Below are positions 1 to 11,277 of a DNA stretch of 64,000 nucleotides, piece by piece. Origin of the DNA: Gordonia lacunae. GTDB lineage: Bacteria; Actinomycetota; Actinomycetes; Mycobacteriales; Mycobacteriaceae. The notes beneath the pieces were generated by a model. It worked only from the letters and a program-made list of their open reading frames with translations, did not search any database and was not told the DNA's origin. A program made the translations under genes and the position numbers. Every line of letters begins with the position of its first letter. The stretch's first letter is position 1. The DNA is taken from assembly GCF_002149015.1 (NCBI RefSeq), contig NZ_NGFO01000012.1, forward strand, positions 62,001 to 126,000. The letters run 5' to 3'.

Positions 1-17
1 CATGTATAGAGTGCTAG
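1..17. promoter_or_regulatory. Right half of a CIRCE operator (HrcA site), cut by the window edge
   Basis: GAGTGCTAG at 9-17 matches the right arm of the CIRCE inverted repeat (TTAGCACTC-N9-GAGTGCTAA) at eight of nine bases. The left arm would lie just outside the window, with eight of its nine spacer bases visible. It sits about 100 bp before groES, the usual place for HrcA control of groESL. The missing arm cannot be checked here. Confidence 0.72.
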
Positions 18-116
18 TTGGCGCTGAGCGAAGCCTCGGATACCCGCGACGACGAGGTTTTACAGGGCCGTGAACGTGCAGATTCTTTCTCAGTACGAAA
101 GTTGAGGACTCACATC

Positions 117-416
117 GTGGCGAGCGTGAACATCAAGCCGCTTGAGGACAAGATCCTGGTGCAGGCCGTCGAGGCCGAGACGACCACCGCCTCGGGCCTG
201 GTCATCCCGGACTCCGCCAAGGAGAAGCCGCAGGAAGGCACCGTCATCGCTGTCGGCGAGGGTCGGGTCACCGAGCAGGGCAACCGCGTCCCCGTGGACG
301 TCAAAGAAGGCGACACCGTCATCTACAGCAAGTACGGCGGCACCGAGATCAAGTACGCCGGCGAGGAATACCTGATCCTCTCGGCACGCGACGTCCTCGC
401 CGTCATCGGCAAGTAG
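117..416 (+). CDS. groES: GroES, 10-kDa co-chaperonin
   Basis: Cytosolic heptameric lid that caps GroEL during ATP-driven protein folding. The 99-residue product has the usual length. It opens with [13 protein letters not shown] and carries the mobile loop around residues 18-35, which contacts GroEL. I chose GTG 117 because the family begins there; the frame is open further upstream but that part does not resemble GroES. A CIRCE half-site lies upstream, consistent with heat-shock control by HrcA. groEL1 follows 119 bp downstream in the same direction, separated by a strong hairpin. Confidence 0.96.
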   Translation: MASVNIKPLEDKILVQAVEAETTTASGLVIPDSAKEKPQEGTVIAVGEGRVTEQGNRVPVDVKEGDTVIYSKYGGTEIKYAGEEYLILSARDVLAVIGK

Positions 417-455
417 GACCGGCCGAGTTAGACTCCGCGAGCCTTTATCGCGTCT

Positions 456-498
456 CACATCGCCCCGGCGCCCCGTGCAGGGGTACCGGGGCGATGTG
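456..498 (+). promoter_or_regulatory. Intercistronic hairpin between groES and groEL1
   Basis: A perfect 13-bp inverted repeat (CACATCGCCCCGG at 456-468, its complement at 486-498) encloses a second small GC stem. It ends 37 bp before the groEL1 start. There is no T-run, so it is less likely to be a full terminator than an attenuator, processing site or stabiliser that uncouples groES from groEL1 levels. The structure is visible; the role is inferred. Confidence 0.6.
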
Positions 499-532
499 CG
501 TTGCGGCGACCGGCTCCCGCTGAAGAAAGTGA

Positions 533-2152
<1,620 letters not shown>

Positions 2153-2184
2153 CGTAGACCCTCGGGTCGCGCAGCCGACGAACA

Positions 2185-2222
2185 CGAGAGCCGGGCATCC
2201 TCGCGGGGATGCCCGGCTCTCG
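2185..2222. terminator. Terminator hairpin after groEL1
   Basis: CGAGAGCCGGGCATCC at 2185-2200 is complementary to the bases ending at 2222, giving a long GC-rich stem with a short loop. It lies between the convergent groEL1 and whiB3 genes and can serve both strands. As is usual in actinobacteria, there is no strong T-run. Confidence 0.75.
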
Positions 2223-2254
2223 CCGTTGTCGGGTGGGCCCGTTCGCCCAGGGCC

Positions 2255-2551
2255 TCAGCTGGCCATCCGGCGGCCGACGCCGCGCTTCATCAGGATGCTG
2301 CGCTCGGACTCGGAGAGACCGCCCCAGATGCCGTACGGCTCCGCCACCGCGAGCGCGTGCTCCCGGCACTGTGCGATGACCGGGCACTGGTGGCACATCT
2401 CCTTGGCTCGCCGCTCACGTTGCGCTCGGGCCCGGCCGCGCTCGCCGTCGGGATGGAAGAACATGGCCGAGTCGACGCCGCGGCAGAGTCCTGACATCTG
2501 CCAGTCCCAGATGTCAGCGTTGGGGCCGGGGAGATGATTGGGCTGAGGCAT
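2255..2551 (-). CDS. whiB3: WhiB3-type iron-sulfur transcriptional regulator
   Basis: Small redox-responsive regulator of 98 residues. Four cysteines at 23, 53, 56 and 62 (C-x29-C-x2-C-x5-C) should hold a [4Fe-4S] cluster, followed by the GIWGG turn at about 74-78 and a basic C-terminus for DNA or sigma-factor contact. The start MPQPNHLPGPNADIW matches the WhiB3 N-terminus as I remember it, so I chose ATG 2551 over the longer frame reaching 2626. Its position between groEL1 and a sigD cluster is the same as in M. tuberculosis, supporting whiB3 over another WhiB paralogue. Transcription is convergent with groEL1. Confidence 0.9.
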   Translation of the reverse strand: MPQPNHLPGPNADIWDWQMSGLCRGVDSAMFFHPDGERGRARAQRERRAKEMCHQCPVIAQCREHALAVAEPYGIWGGLSESERSILMKRGVGRRMAS

Positions 2552-2945
2552 GACAGCTACTCCTTGTCGTGGGCCGCACCGAGGTGCTCGGTGAGAAACG
2601 TCGATTTCCTGCAACGCTGAACTCACATTAAGCGGGCCTGAGAAATGGCGTCAATAGGCTCGAAATGGGACGTGATTGCCGCGAAAGTCTCAGAAATGTT
2701 AACGGCGGGTTAGGCCGTCCCGGCCGGATAGCACAGGGGTGTCGAGGGGTTCGGGCGGCCCCCGGATCGGGTGACTGAACCCGTGATGACCAGCAAGTTC
2801 ACCGGGCGTGGCGTACTCTCTGTCCGGTGCGGCGCGCGCTGGGGTGTGGTGACGTCGATCGAACCGATTTACATGTCGGAAATCTTCCGATGATGCACCC
2901 GTGATCTGTCCGGAGAATTAACGTTGGGAATCGTTCGTTAAATTC
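2552..2945. other. Divergent promoter region between whiB3 and the sigD-linked gene
   Basis: About 390 bp without a convincing gene. It should hold the whiB3 promoter (minus strand) and the promoter of the gene at 2946 (plus strand). The last 60 bp are AT-richer, with a TAAATT block at 2939-2944 that could be a -10 element. A short palindrome, CGGAAATCTTCCG, lies near 2878-2890. No known operator was recognised. Confidence 0.5.
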
Positions 2946-3908
2946 ATGCAAACCAAAAAAGTTCGAGTGACCAAGAACACCCGGATGACGCTCGAGAACG
3001 CCGTTGAACTGCGTCGACACCCGTCGGCCGTGCCGGTGACGGCCCCGCTGCTACGGGCCTGGGCCGACGCAGTCTCCGCCGGCGGACGCGGGGACTACGC
3101 CGGCGCCCTCACAGCGCTCACCGCGCTGGACCGGGTCCTCGGCCCGCCGACCGGCCTCGCGGCGTCTGTCGAGCCGCAGACCGCACTGCTCTCGCTCTGC
3201 CAGAGCACCCGCGCGTCGCTGATCCGGCAGGCCGGGCGTCACCGGATCGCACACGGAATCGACGGCCGGGCCCTCCTCACCGTCGGCGTCGCCGGCGCTC
3301 GGGCGTCGACGGAACCGCCGGGTCCGGCGGAGGTGTCGCTCACCCGCGCCGCGGTCGCCGACGGACTCGTCGGGCTCGCGGCCGACAATCTCGGTCTGCT
3401 GAGGTTCGAGGCCTCGCGCCGGCTGCTCGACCGGGCGAGGGCAGTCCTCGACCCCGCGGACGGCCCGCCGCACGTCGGCTGGTCATGGCGGCCCGTCGAC
3501 GCGGACTGGGCGACGGCGACACGCTGCCGATTGCGCTGGGAGTGGGTGAATGCCGAGCTCGGCCTCTATCGCGGCGACGTCTCCACCGGTCTGGACCATG
3601 CCCGGGCGGGGGCCGTGCTGATCCGGGAGATGACCGAAGCCCGAACCCCGGTACCGGCTCGGCATCGCATCAAGACCGAGCTCATCGCCGCGGCTGCCAC
3701 CGCCGGTGGCGGGGATCGGGGCGGCGCGGCGACGCTCGCGCGGCAGGTCGCCGACGATGCTCGCGACGAGGGACTTCGCCCGCTGGAGTGGGCGGCGTTG
3801 AGCCTGTTACTGGGTTCCGGGTCGGCGTCGGAGGACGACGCCGCGCGCCACCGTGTGCTCCGCGCCACGCTGATCGGCAAGGGCATGGCGCTGATGCCGG
3901 GGGGTTGA
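2946..3908 (+). CDS. Conserved hypothetical, Rv3415c-like
   Basis: A 320-residue alanine- and arginine-rich protein with no signal peptide or membrane segment. Repeated helical stretches with small residues look like a TPR-type alpha-solenoid, but no clear motif can be assigned. It occupies the slot of M. tuberculosis Rv3415c, between whiB3 and sigD, and runs in the sigD direction 175 bp ahead of it. A structural or regulatory link to SigD is plausible but unproven. The start is uncertain: ATG 2946 directly abuts a possible -10 element, so GTG 2973 or ATG 2985 may be the true start. Confidence 0.72.
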   Translation: MQTKKVRVTKNTRMTLENAVELRRHPSAVPVTAPLLRAWADAVSAGGRGDYAGALTALTALDRVLGPPTGLAASVEPQTALLSLCQSTRASLIRQAGRHRIAHGIDGRALLTVGVAGARASTEPPGPAEVSLTRAAVADGLVGLAADNLGLLRFEASRRLLDRARAVLDPADGPPHVGWSWRPVDADWATATRCRLRWEWVNAELGLYRGDVSTGLDHARAGAVLIREMTEARTPVPARHRIKTELIAAAATAGGGDRGGAATLARQVADDARDEGLRPLEWAALSLLLGSGSASEDDAARHRVLRATLIGKGMALMPGG

Positions 3909-4083
3909 TCGCTAAGGTGTGTTGGGGTCTGCCACGTCATCGCCGCCGGGGACGTCGGGGAACGCTGCTCACGAGGCGCGGTCCACGACGGTCGCCACCG
4001 GCGGCGTCACCGTGTCGGGGCCCGTACCAGGACTGGCGGCGAGGCCGGTTGGCCGATCTGTAACACGGGGATTCCTACGCGCG

Positions 4084-4671
4084 ATGAAGTTGACAGGTGG
4101 TGAGTTGAACGACGCCGTCCGGGCCGCGGGCCAAGGCGATCGTGCCGCTCTCACGTCAGTTCTCGAAAGCGTGCAGGAGCCGATCCTGCGCTACTGCCGA
4201 GGACGCATCGGGGTCGGGGAACGTCATCTGTTCTCCGCCGACGACATCGCGCAGGAGGCATTGATGGCGGTGATGACCGCACTGCCCCGTTATCGGGACC
4301 AGGGCAAGCCGTTCATGGCCTTCGTCTATGGCATCGCGTCGCACAAGGTCGCCGACGCCATGCGGGTGGCGGCGCGGGTGAAGTCGGACCCGGTCGAGGA
4401 GATCCCCGAGGTCTCGCACGTCGCCGGCGGTCCAGAGCAGTTCGCCATCGACGCCGACGGCAGCAGACGGATGAGAGCCCTGCTGGGCATCTTGCCCGAG
4501 AAACAGCGCGAGGTGCTGGTCCTGCGCTTGATCGTCGGTATGTCGGCCGAGGAGACCGCCCAGGCCATCGGCAGTACCGCGGGAGCGGTACGAGTCGCCC
4601 AGCACCGGGCACTGGCGAAATTGAAAGACGAGTTGAGACGGACAGGAGGTCACGATGAGCGGACAGTCTGA
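4084..4671 (+). CDS. sigD: ECF RNA polymerase sigma factor SigD
   Basis: Group 4 sigma factor of 195 residues. Region 2 spans about 20-95 (with DDIAQEALMAVMTALPRY for core binding and -10 melting). Region 4 spans about 130-185 with a helix-turn-helix (LPEKQREVLVLRLIVGMS, then AETAQ-like recognition sequence). I chose ATG 4084 because the upstream open frame to 3919 shows no sigma sequence. The gene overlaps rsdA by 17 bp, a typical sigma/anti-sigma arrangement implying translational coupling. In mycobacteria SigD is linked to starvation and the stringent response. Confidence 0.9.
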   Translation: MKLTGGELNDAVRAAGQGDRAALTSVLESVQEPILRYCRGRIGVGERHLFSADDIAQEALMAVMTALPRYRDQGKPFMAFVYGIASHKVADAMRVAARVKSDPVEEIPEVSHVAGGPEQFAIDADGSRRMRALLGILPEKQREVLVLRLIVGMSAEETAQAIGSTAGAVRVAQHRALAKLKDELRRTGGHDERTV

Positions 4672-5740
4672 TTGGCGTAGACGCCGTGTCGTCGGCGGTG
4701 ACCAGCCGAATCGACCCGGCCAGCCACCCACGCATCGGCGTGCGCCGGGCTCGAGCGGTCCGGCGCCTGTCGGCCCCGGACCCCGACCGTCGGATTCGGT
4801 CCCGTCGGGCGCGGACCCCGCGTTCGGTCCGGCCTCTTTCGATCCCACCGCCGGTGACGACGCCCTGGACCTCTCCGAGGTCAACTTCGACGAGAATTTC
4901 CTCGACGCGCTCACCCGCGACGTACCGGTGCCGACCCGCGACGCGGCCGAATACCAGCTGGCCGAGATGCTGTCGGGCTGGAAGTCCGAGATCATGGCCA
5001 CCCCGGAGCCGGAGCTGGTGTCCGTCGACGACGTCGAACGGGCGATCGGGACCACCGAGCGGGCCAGTCGCGGCCGCCGGATGGTGCGCCACCTGCGCGT
5101 CGTGTCGGGTGCAGCCGCCATCGTCATCGTCGCCGCCGCCGGCCTCACCGTGCTGTCGGAGGGTTCGCAGCCCGGCGACCCGCTCTGGGGCATCAAGCAG
5201 GTCGTGTTCGCCGAGGCCGCGTCGCAGACGCAGGCCGCGCACGACGTCCGCAACAATCTCGAGCGTGCCGAGGCCGCGATCGCGGCCGGTGATCCGGGCG
5301 CGGCGGCCAGCCTGCTGGCCGAGGCGCAGAAACGCATGGGACCCATGGACAACGAGATGCGCGACGAGATGACCGACTGGATGAACCGCATCCGCGCGGG
5401 CGCCGGTCTGCCGACGGAGGTCACCGATCCCGCGTCGTCGACGGGTGCCGAACAGCCGGCCACGACCGAGCCGACGCGGCCGGATCTGACCAGCCGCGAG
5501 GACGAGCCGTCGTCGCCCGGCGAGTCGACCCCGCCCGGTGGCGGAACCGACGAGCCGACCACGCCGTCGGAGCAGACGAGCGAGCCGCAGGAGCCCTCGA
5601 CCGTCCCGTCGTCGAGTCCCCCGGCACAGCCCTCGACGCCGTCCTCGAGCACCAAGGTCACGCGCTACCCGGCCGAGTTCCCCGAGATCCCGTGGACCCC
5701 ACCGCCCGGTGTGGACGCATCGGGTCGGCCGATCGGCTGA
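4655..5740 (+). CDS. rsdA: RsdA, membrane-anchored anti-sigma-D factor
   Basis: A 361-residue regulator. The Pro/Arg-rich N-terminus leads to the sigma-binding segment at about 71-115 (DLSEVNFDENFLDALTRDVP). One membrane helix at about 148-168 follows, then an extracytoplasmic helical domain (GDPLWGIKQVVFAEA onward) and a long Ser/Pro/Thr/Glu-rich tail reaching into the cell wall. It holds SigD at the membrane until regulated proteolysis releases it. The 17-bp overlap with sigD and the anti-sigma-D domain order match M. tuberculosis RsdA. A strong terminator hairpin lies 20 bp after the stop. Confidence 0.88.
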   Translation: MSGQSDWRRRRVVGGDQPNRPGQPPTHRRAPGSSGPAPVGPGPRPSDSVPSGADPAFGPASFDPTAGDDALDLSEVNFDENFLDALTRDVPVPTRDAAEYQLAEMLSGWKSEIMATPEPELVSVDDVERAIGTTERASRGRRMVRHLRVVSGAAAIVIVAAAGLTVLSEGSQPGDPLWGIKQVVFAEAASQTQAAHDVRNNLERAEAAIAAGDPGAAASLLAEAQKRMGPMDNEMRDEMTDWMNRIRAGAGLPTEVTDPASSTGAEQPATTEPTRPDLTSREDEPSSPGESTPPGGGTDEPTTPSEQTSEPQEPSTVPSSSPPAQPSTPSSSTKVTRYPAEFPEIPWTPPPGVDASGRPIG

Positions 5741-5759
5741 CCCACCGGGACCACGACCC

Positions 5760-5802
5760 ACGAGTGAGGCCCTGCACCGAACCGGTGCAGGGCCTCACTC
5801 GT
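5760..5802. terminator. Bidirectional terminator between rsdA and the DUF5319-type gene
   Basis: A perfect 20-bp stem (ACGAGTGAGGCCCTGCACCG at 5760-5779 and its complement at 5783-5802) with a three-base loop separates two convergent genes. It is the strongest hairpin of the region. Confidence 0.85.
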
Positions 5803-5852
5803 GTGGTCTGACCGACGACTTGGGTCGCGGTGTCGCCGAGGTGTCCCGGCCG

Positions 5853-6245
5853 TCAGCGTTCGTCGTCGAGATGGCTGCGCGCATCGGCATACCCGCGGCA
5901 GTAGTCCCAGGTGACGTAGGCGTCCGGACGGGGATCCACCGCCGGCTCATGGGGCCGGACGGTGCCATCGATGAGAAGCTGGATCAGGTTGGCGCGCAAC
6001 ATGTCCCAGTCGTGGTAGTGGTCCTCGTGGCAGTCTTCGCAGACCACGACGAGACCCCGCACACCGCGATTGGCCAGCAATGCCTCGTAGAGTGCGAGAT
6101 CGGCGAGATCCTCTTCGACCGCGAGCCGTTCGTTCTCGTCCAGCGGGATACCCGGTTCCACGCTGTCCAGTGCGGATGCGGGATCGCTGGGATCGTCGGC
6201 GAACGGATCCGGCGGGAGGCCGGGTGGCAGGTGGTCACGCACCAC
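5853..6245 (-). CDS. Conserved hypothetical, DUF5319-type (Rv3412-like)
   Basis: An acidic 130-residue protein without signal or membrane segments. Its central motif, VVCEDCHEDHYHDWDMLRAN, contains two cysteines and three histidines in about 13 residues and looks like a metal site. It matches the Rv3412 family found between sigD/rsdA and guaB in mycobacteria. No function is known to me. It is convergent with rsdA and divergent from guaB, sharing a roughly 145-bp intergenic region with guaB. Confidence 0.78.
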   Translation of the reverse strand: MVRDHLPPGLPPDPFADDPSDPASALDSVEPGIPLDENERLAVEEDLADLALYEALLANRGVRGLVVVCEDCHEDHYHDWDMLRANLIQLLIDGTVRPHEPAVDPRPDAYVTWDYCRGYADARSHLDDER

Positions 6246-6353
6246 ACCACCGTAGCCGATCCGCGGCCGGTCGCGCCGCAGGCATTCACCGCTTCCGGCG
6301 GCAGTGGTAGGAGTGGGTCAGGCGGTCTCACCGGCACGAAGACGCCTGTGTGA

Positions 6354-7901
<1,548 letters not shown>

Positions 7902-7985
7902 ACTCCCCGAGGTCGTTCCCGCCGGATGCGTCCGCCGGGCCAGGCCGTAGGGTCGTTGTGCAGCTGAACTCCGCAGAAAGGCGCA

Positions 7986-9146
7986 GTGGTGCGTGACCTC
8001 GTCGAAATCGGCATGGGCCGGACAGCCCGACGGACCTACGAACTGGGCGACATCAGCATCGTCCCGTCCCGTCGGACCCGTTCGTCCAAGGACGTCTCCA
8101 CGGCGTGGCAGATCGATGCCTACCGGTTCTCCTCACCGATCCTGAGTCATCCGACCGATGCCCTGGTGTCGCCGTCGGTCGCGATCGAGCTCGGCAAGCT
8201 CGGCGCGCTGGGTGTCCTGAACGGTGAGGGCCTCTGGGCCCGTCATCGCGACGTCGAGGCGAAGATCGCCGAACTCGTCGCGATCGCCGCCGAGGACCCG
8301 GATCCCTATGCGGCGGTTCGCCATCTGCAGAAGCTGCATGCGGCGCCGCTCGACAGCGGTCTACTCGGCGAGGCCGTCGCGCAGGTCCGGGAGGCCGGTG
8401 TCACCACAGCCGTTCGGGTGAGCCCGCAGCACGCACCGGAACTGACCCCCGCGCTGCTGGCCGCCGGGGTGGAGATCCTGGTGGTGCACGGCACGATCAT
8501 CTCGGCCGAGCACGTGGCACAGGTCGATGCCGACGGCACCCAGCGGGAACCGCTGAACCTCAAGACCTTCATCGCCGATCTCGACGTACCCGTCATCGCG
8601 GGCGGCGTGCACGACCACCGCACCGCGCTGCACCTGATGCGGACCGGCGCGGCGGGCGTCATCGTCGGCTACGGTTCGGCCGCGGGAGCCACCACGACCG
8701 GCGAGGTCCTCGGCATCGGTGTGCCGATGGCGACCGCCATCGCCGACGCCGCTGCCGCGCGTCGCGACTACCTGGACGAGACGGGTGGTCGCTACGTCCA
8801 CGTCATCGCCGACGGCGACATCCACAGCTCGGGTGACCTGGTCAAGGCGATCGCCTGCGGCGCCGACGCCGCCGTTCTCGGAACCTCGCTCGCCGCAACG
8901 AGTTCGGCGCCCGGCAACGGCTGGTACTGGCCGTCGGCCGCCGCTCACCCGGACACCCCGCGCGGCGCGCTCCTGCAGGTCGCCGCGGACGAGGACCGTC
9001 CGAGTCTCGAGCGGGTGCTCAACGGGCCGTCGGACGATCCGTACGGCGAGTTGAACGTCGTCGGTGCGCTGCGTCGGGCCATGGCGAAGGCCGGGTACTG
9101 CGACCTGAAGGAGTTCCAGCGCGTGGGGTTGTCCGTCCACGCCTGA
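7986..9146 (+). CDS. guaB3: GuaB3, IMP dehydrogenase family protein without CBS domains
   Basis: A 386-residue TIM-barrel paralogue of GuaB. It keeps the N-terminal YELGDISIVPSRRTR and the phosphate-binding glycines (VIADGDIHSSGD, then GADAAVLGT) but has no CBS domains. The segment matching the catalytic loop reads VGYGSAAGATTT, with no cysteine where GuaB has Cys315, so classical IMPDH chemistry is doubtful. The role of this actinobacterial family is unsettled. GTG 7986 has an AGAAAGG ribosome site just upstream. It lies downstream of guaB, probably co-transcribed. Confidence 0.88.
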   Translation: MVRDLVEIGMGRTARRTYELGDISIVPSRRTRSSKDVSTAWQIDAYRFSSPILSHPTDALVSPSVAIELGKLGALGVLNGEGLWARHRDVEAKIAELVAIAAEDPDPYAAVRHLQKLHAAPLDSGLLGEAVAQVREAGVTTAVRVSPQHAPELTPALLAAGVEILVVHGTIISAEHVAQVDADGTQREPLNLKTFIADLDVPVIAGGVHDHRTALHLMRTGAAGVIVGYGSAAGATTTGEVLGIGVPMATAIADAAAARRDYLDETGGRYVHVIADGDIHSSGDLVKAIACGADAAVLGTSLAATSSAPGNGWYWPSAAAHPDTPRGALLQVAADEDRPSLERVLNGPSDDPYGELNVVGALRRAMAKAGYCDLKEFQRVGLSVHA

Positions 9147-9184
9147 GTGACCCCGAGCCCGCTGGCTCATGACGGCCGTTCGCA

Positions 9185-9361
9185 CCCTGTGGTGGGGTTG
9201 CGGCGGTGGGCGTACGCCGCCACCGCTCCCTGTGGTGGGTTTGCGGCGGTGGGCGTACGCCGCCACCGCTCCCTGAGGAGCGCCCGGAGCTTGCGGAGGG
9301 CGTACGCCGCCACCGCTCCCTGAGGAGCGCCCGGAGCTTGCGGAGGGCGTGTCACGAAGGG
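9185..9361. repeat. Four-unit tandem repeat between guaB3 and choD
   Basis: Four units start CCCTG(T/A)GG at 9185, 9228, 9271 and 9318 and are 43, 43, 47 and 44 bp long. Units 1-3 end with a near-palindromic GCGTACGCCGCCACCGCT segment. Units 3 and 4 share CCCTGAGGAGCGCCCGGAGC, and the last closes with GTCACGAAGGG. This looks like a REP-like dispersed element amplified in place. No gene lies in the 9147-9412 interval. Confidence 0.85.
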
Positions 9362-9399
9362 TTAGGGTGACCTGGGTCTCTTTATATGACAATGCGCGT

Positions 9400-9405
9400 T
9401 AGTAT
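9400..9405 (+). promoter_or_regulatory. -10 element for choD
   Basis: TAGTAT ends seven bases before ATG 9413, so the transcript would start at or next to that codon. This supports ATG 9413 over the earlier in-frame ATG at 9386, which would lie upstream of the transcript start. Confidence 0.45.
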
Positions 9406-9412
9406 GTTCGCC

Positions 9413-11182
9413 ATGGGATTCGACAGGTCGACCGAGCACGCCACCGACTTCGACGTTCTGATCGTCGGCTCCGGGTTCGGCGGCAGCGTGAGTGCGCTGC
9501 GGCTCGTGGAGAAGGGGTATCGCGTCGGCGTCGTCGAGGCGGGTCGTCGTTTCGAGGACGGGGACTTCGCCAAGACCAGCTGGCGCCTCAACCGGTGGCT
9601 GTGGGCGCCGAAGCTCGGCCTGTACGGCATCCAGCGCATCCACGCCCTCAAGGACGTGATGATCCTGGCCGGTGCGGGGGTCGGCGGCGGTTCCCTCAAC
9701 TACGCCAACACCCTGTACAAGCCCCCGACGCCGTTCTTCACCGATCCGCAGTGGAACCACATCACCGATTGGGAGGACGAGCTCGGTCCGTACTACGACC
9801 AGGCTCGCCGGATGCTGGGTGTGGTCACCAACCCGACGGTCACCGCCTCTGATCGTGTGGTCGCCGAGGTGGCGGCCGAGATGGGTGTCGGCGACACGGT
9901 GACCCCGACGCCGGTCGGCGTGTTCTTCGGTGCGAAGACGGGTCTGTCCGGGGCGCCCGGCGAGACCGTCGCCGACCCGTACTTCGGCGGTGCGGGGCCG
10001 GCTCGAACCGCCTGTACCGAATGCGGCGCTTGCATGACCGGGTGCCGGGTGGGTGCCAAGAACACCCTGCTGAAGAATTACCTCGGTCTCGCCGAACGCA
10101 ACGGCGCCACCATCATCGACCGGACCACCGTCGACTCGCTCAACCGCCGCCCCGACGGCGTCTGGGAGGTGGGTACGCATCACTCGTCGTCGTGGGGGCC
10201 GCTCGGGCGTCGCCGGCGGACGATCACCGCGGGCCAGGTGATCCTGGCGGCCGGTACGTTCAACACCCAACGACTGCTGCATCACGCGAAACTCGATACG
10301 CTGCCGCAGATCTCGGATGCGATGGGCCGGCTCACGCGCACGAACTCGGAGTCGATCCTGGGTGCGATGGGTTCGCGGATCGATCCGGAGAACGACTACT
10401 CGCGGGGAGTCGCGATCACCTCGTCGTTCTATCCCGCGCCGAACACCCACATCGAACCGGTTCGATATGGCAAGGGGTCCAACGCGATTGCGTACCTGCA
10501 GACCCTGCTCACCGACGGCGGGACACGGCGTCACCGGTTCGGCCAGTTCCTGCGCCAGGTCGCCCGCAACCCGCTGCTGCTGGTGCGGTTGCTCGTGGTG
10601 CGGCAGTGGAGCGAGCGGACCGTCATCGCGCTGGTCATGCAGAACAACAACAATTCGCTGACCACATTCGTCCGCAAGCGTGGACCGCTGCGTTACGTCA
10701 CCAGCGAGCAGGGCCACGGTGAGCCGAACCCGACGTGGATCCCGGAGGGCAACGAGGCGACTCGCCGGATCGCGGCGAAGCTGAACGGCGGTGTCGCAGG
10801 CGGAACGTGGGGCGACATCGTCAACATGCCGCTGACGGCGCACTACCTCGGCGGGTGCGCGATCTCCGACGACCCGGACAACGGTGTCATCGATCCGTAC
10901 CAGCGCGTGTGGAACTACCCGACGCTGCACATCGCCGATGGTGCGTCGGTGTCGGCGAACCTCGGCGTCAATCCGTCGCTGACGATCTGCGCGCAGGCGG
11001 AGCGCGCAGCGGCACTGTGGCCGAACAAGGGCGACCAGGATCAGCGCCCGGCACAGGGTGACCCGTACCGCCGGCTCGAGCCGACGACGCCGCGGTCGCC
11101 GGTGGTCCCGGCCGACGCGCCGGGTGCCCTGCGGTTGCCGATCTTCCCGGTCCCCCCGATGACCGCTCAGCGGATCTCCTAG
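9413..11182 (+). CDS. choD: ChoD-like GMC-family cholesterol oxidase
   Basis: FAD-dependent GMC-fold oxidoreductase of 589 residues. The dinucleotide-binding GSGFGGS lies at 19-25, the flavin-site segment ILAGAGVGGGSLNYANTLY near 80-100, and the C-terminal substrate/flavin part LTAHYLGGCAISDD and SANLGVNPSL near the end. A CTECGACMTGC cluster near residue 201 is conserved in the mycobacterial ChoD branch and could bind an iron-sulfur cluster, which ordinary cholesterol oxidases lack. The sequence follows M. tuberculosis ChoD closely and sits after guaB-guaB3 as there. Whether the substrate is cholesterol is uncertain in this branch. Confidence 0.88.
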   Translation: MGFDRSTEHATDFDVLIVGSGFGGSVSALRLVEKGYRVGVVEAGRRFEDGDFAKTSWRLNRWLWAPKLGLYGIQRIHALKDVMILAGAGVGGGSLNYANTLYKPPTPFFTDPQWNHITDWEDELGPYYDQARRMLGVVTNPTVTASDRVVAEVAAEMGVGDTVTPTPVGVFFGAKTGLSGAPGETVADPYFGGAGPARTACTECGACMTGCRVGAKNTLLKNYLGLAERNGATIIDRTTVDSLNRRPDGVWEVGTHHSSSWGPLGRRRRTITAGQVILAAGTFNTQRLLHHAKLDTLPQISDAMGRLTRTNSESILGAMGSRIDPENDYSRGVAITSSFYPAPNTHIEPVRYGKGSNAIAYLQTLLTDGGTRRHRFGQFLRQVARNPLLLVRLLVVRQWSERTVIALVMQNNNNSLTTFVRKRGPLRYVTSEQGHGEPNPTWIPEGNEATRRIAAKLNGGVAGGTWGDIVNMPLTAHYLGGCAISDDPDNGVIDPYQRVWNYPTLHIADGASVSANLGVNPSLTICAQAERAAALWPNKGDQDQRPAQGDPYRRLEPTTPRSPVVPADAPGALRLPIFPVPPMTAQRIS

Positions 11183-11220
11183 CGTCGACGCGCATGGGAC
11201 GCGCACTGTGAGTACGCGAT

Positions 11221-11270
11221 CCCGTTCGGCGTCGTCGCCGGGGTAGTGTCGGCGTGCACTGCCGAACGGG
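11221..11270 (+). promoter_or_regulatory. Inverted repeat overlapping the ribosome site of the next gene
   Basis: CCCGTTCGGC at 11221-11230 is exactly complementary to GCCGAACGGG at 11261-11270, separated by 30 bases. The right arm touches the GGGGG Shine-Dalgarno before ATG 11278, so folding could hide the ribosome site. It could equally help end the choD transcript. Confidence 0.35.
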
Positions 11271-11277
11271 GGAACGC

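Noticed and set aside
9167..9355. Small minus-strand frame in the guaB3-choD gap
   Set aside because: It is only a translation of the tandem repeat, with repeated PQGAVAAYA-type blocks and no ribosome site.
9361..9380. Possible IdeR box TTAGGGTGACCTGG before choD
   Set aside because: Only about half of the consensus bases match and the second arm is missing.
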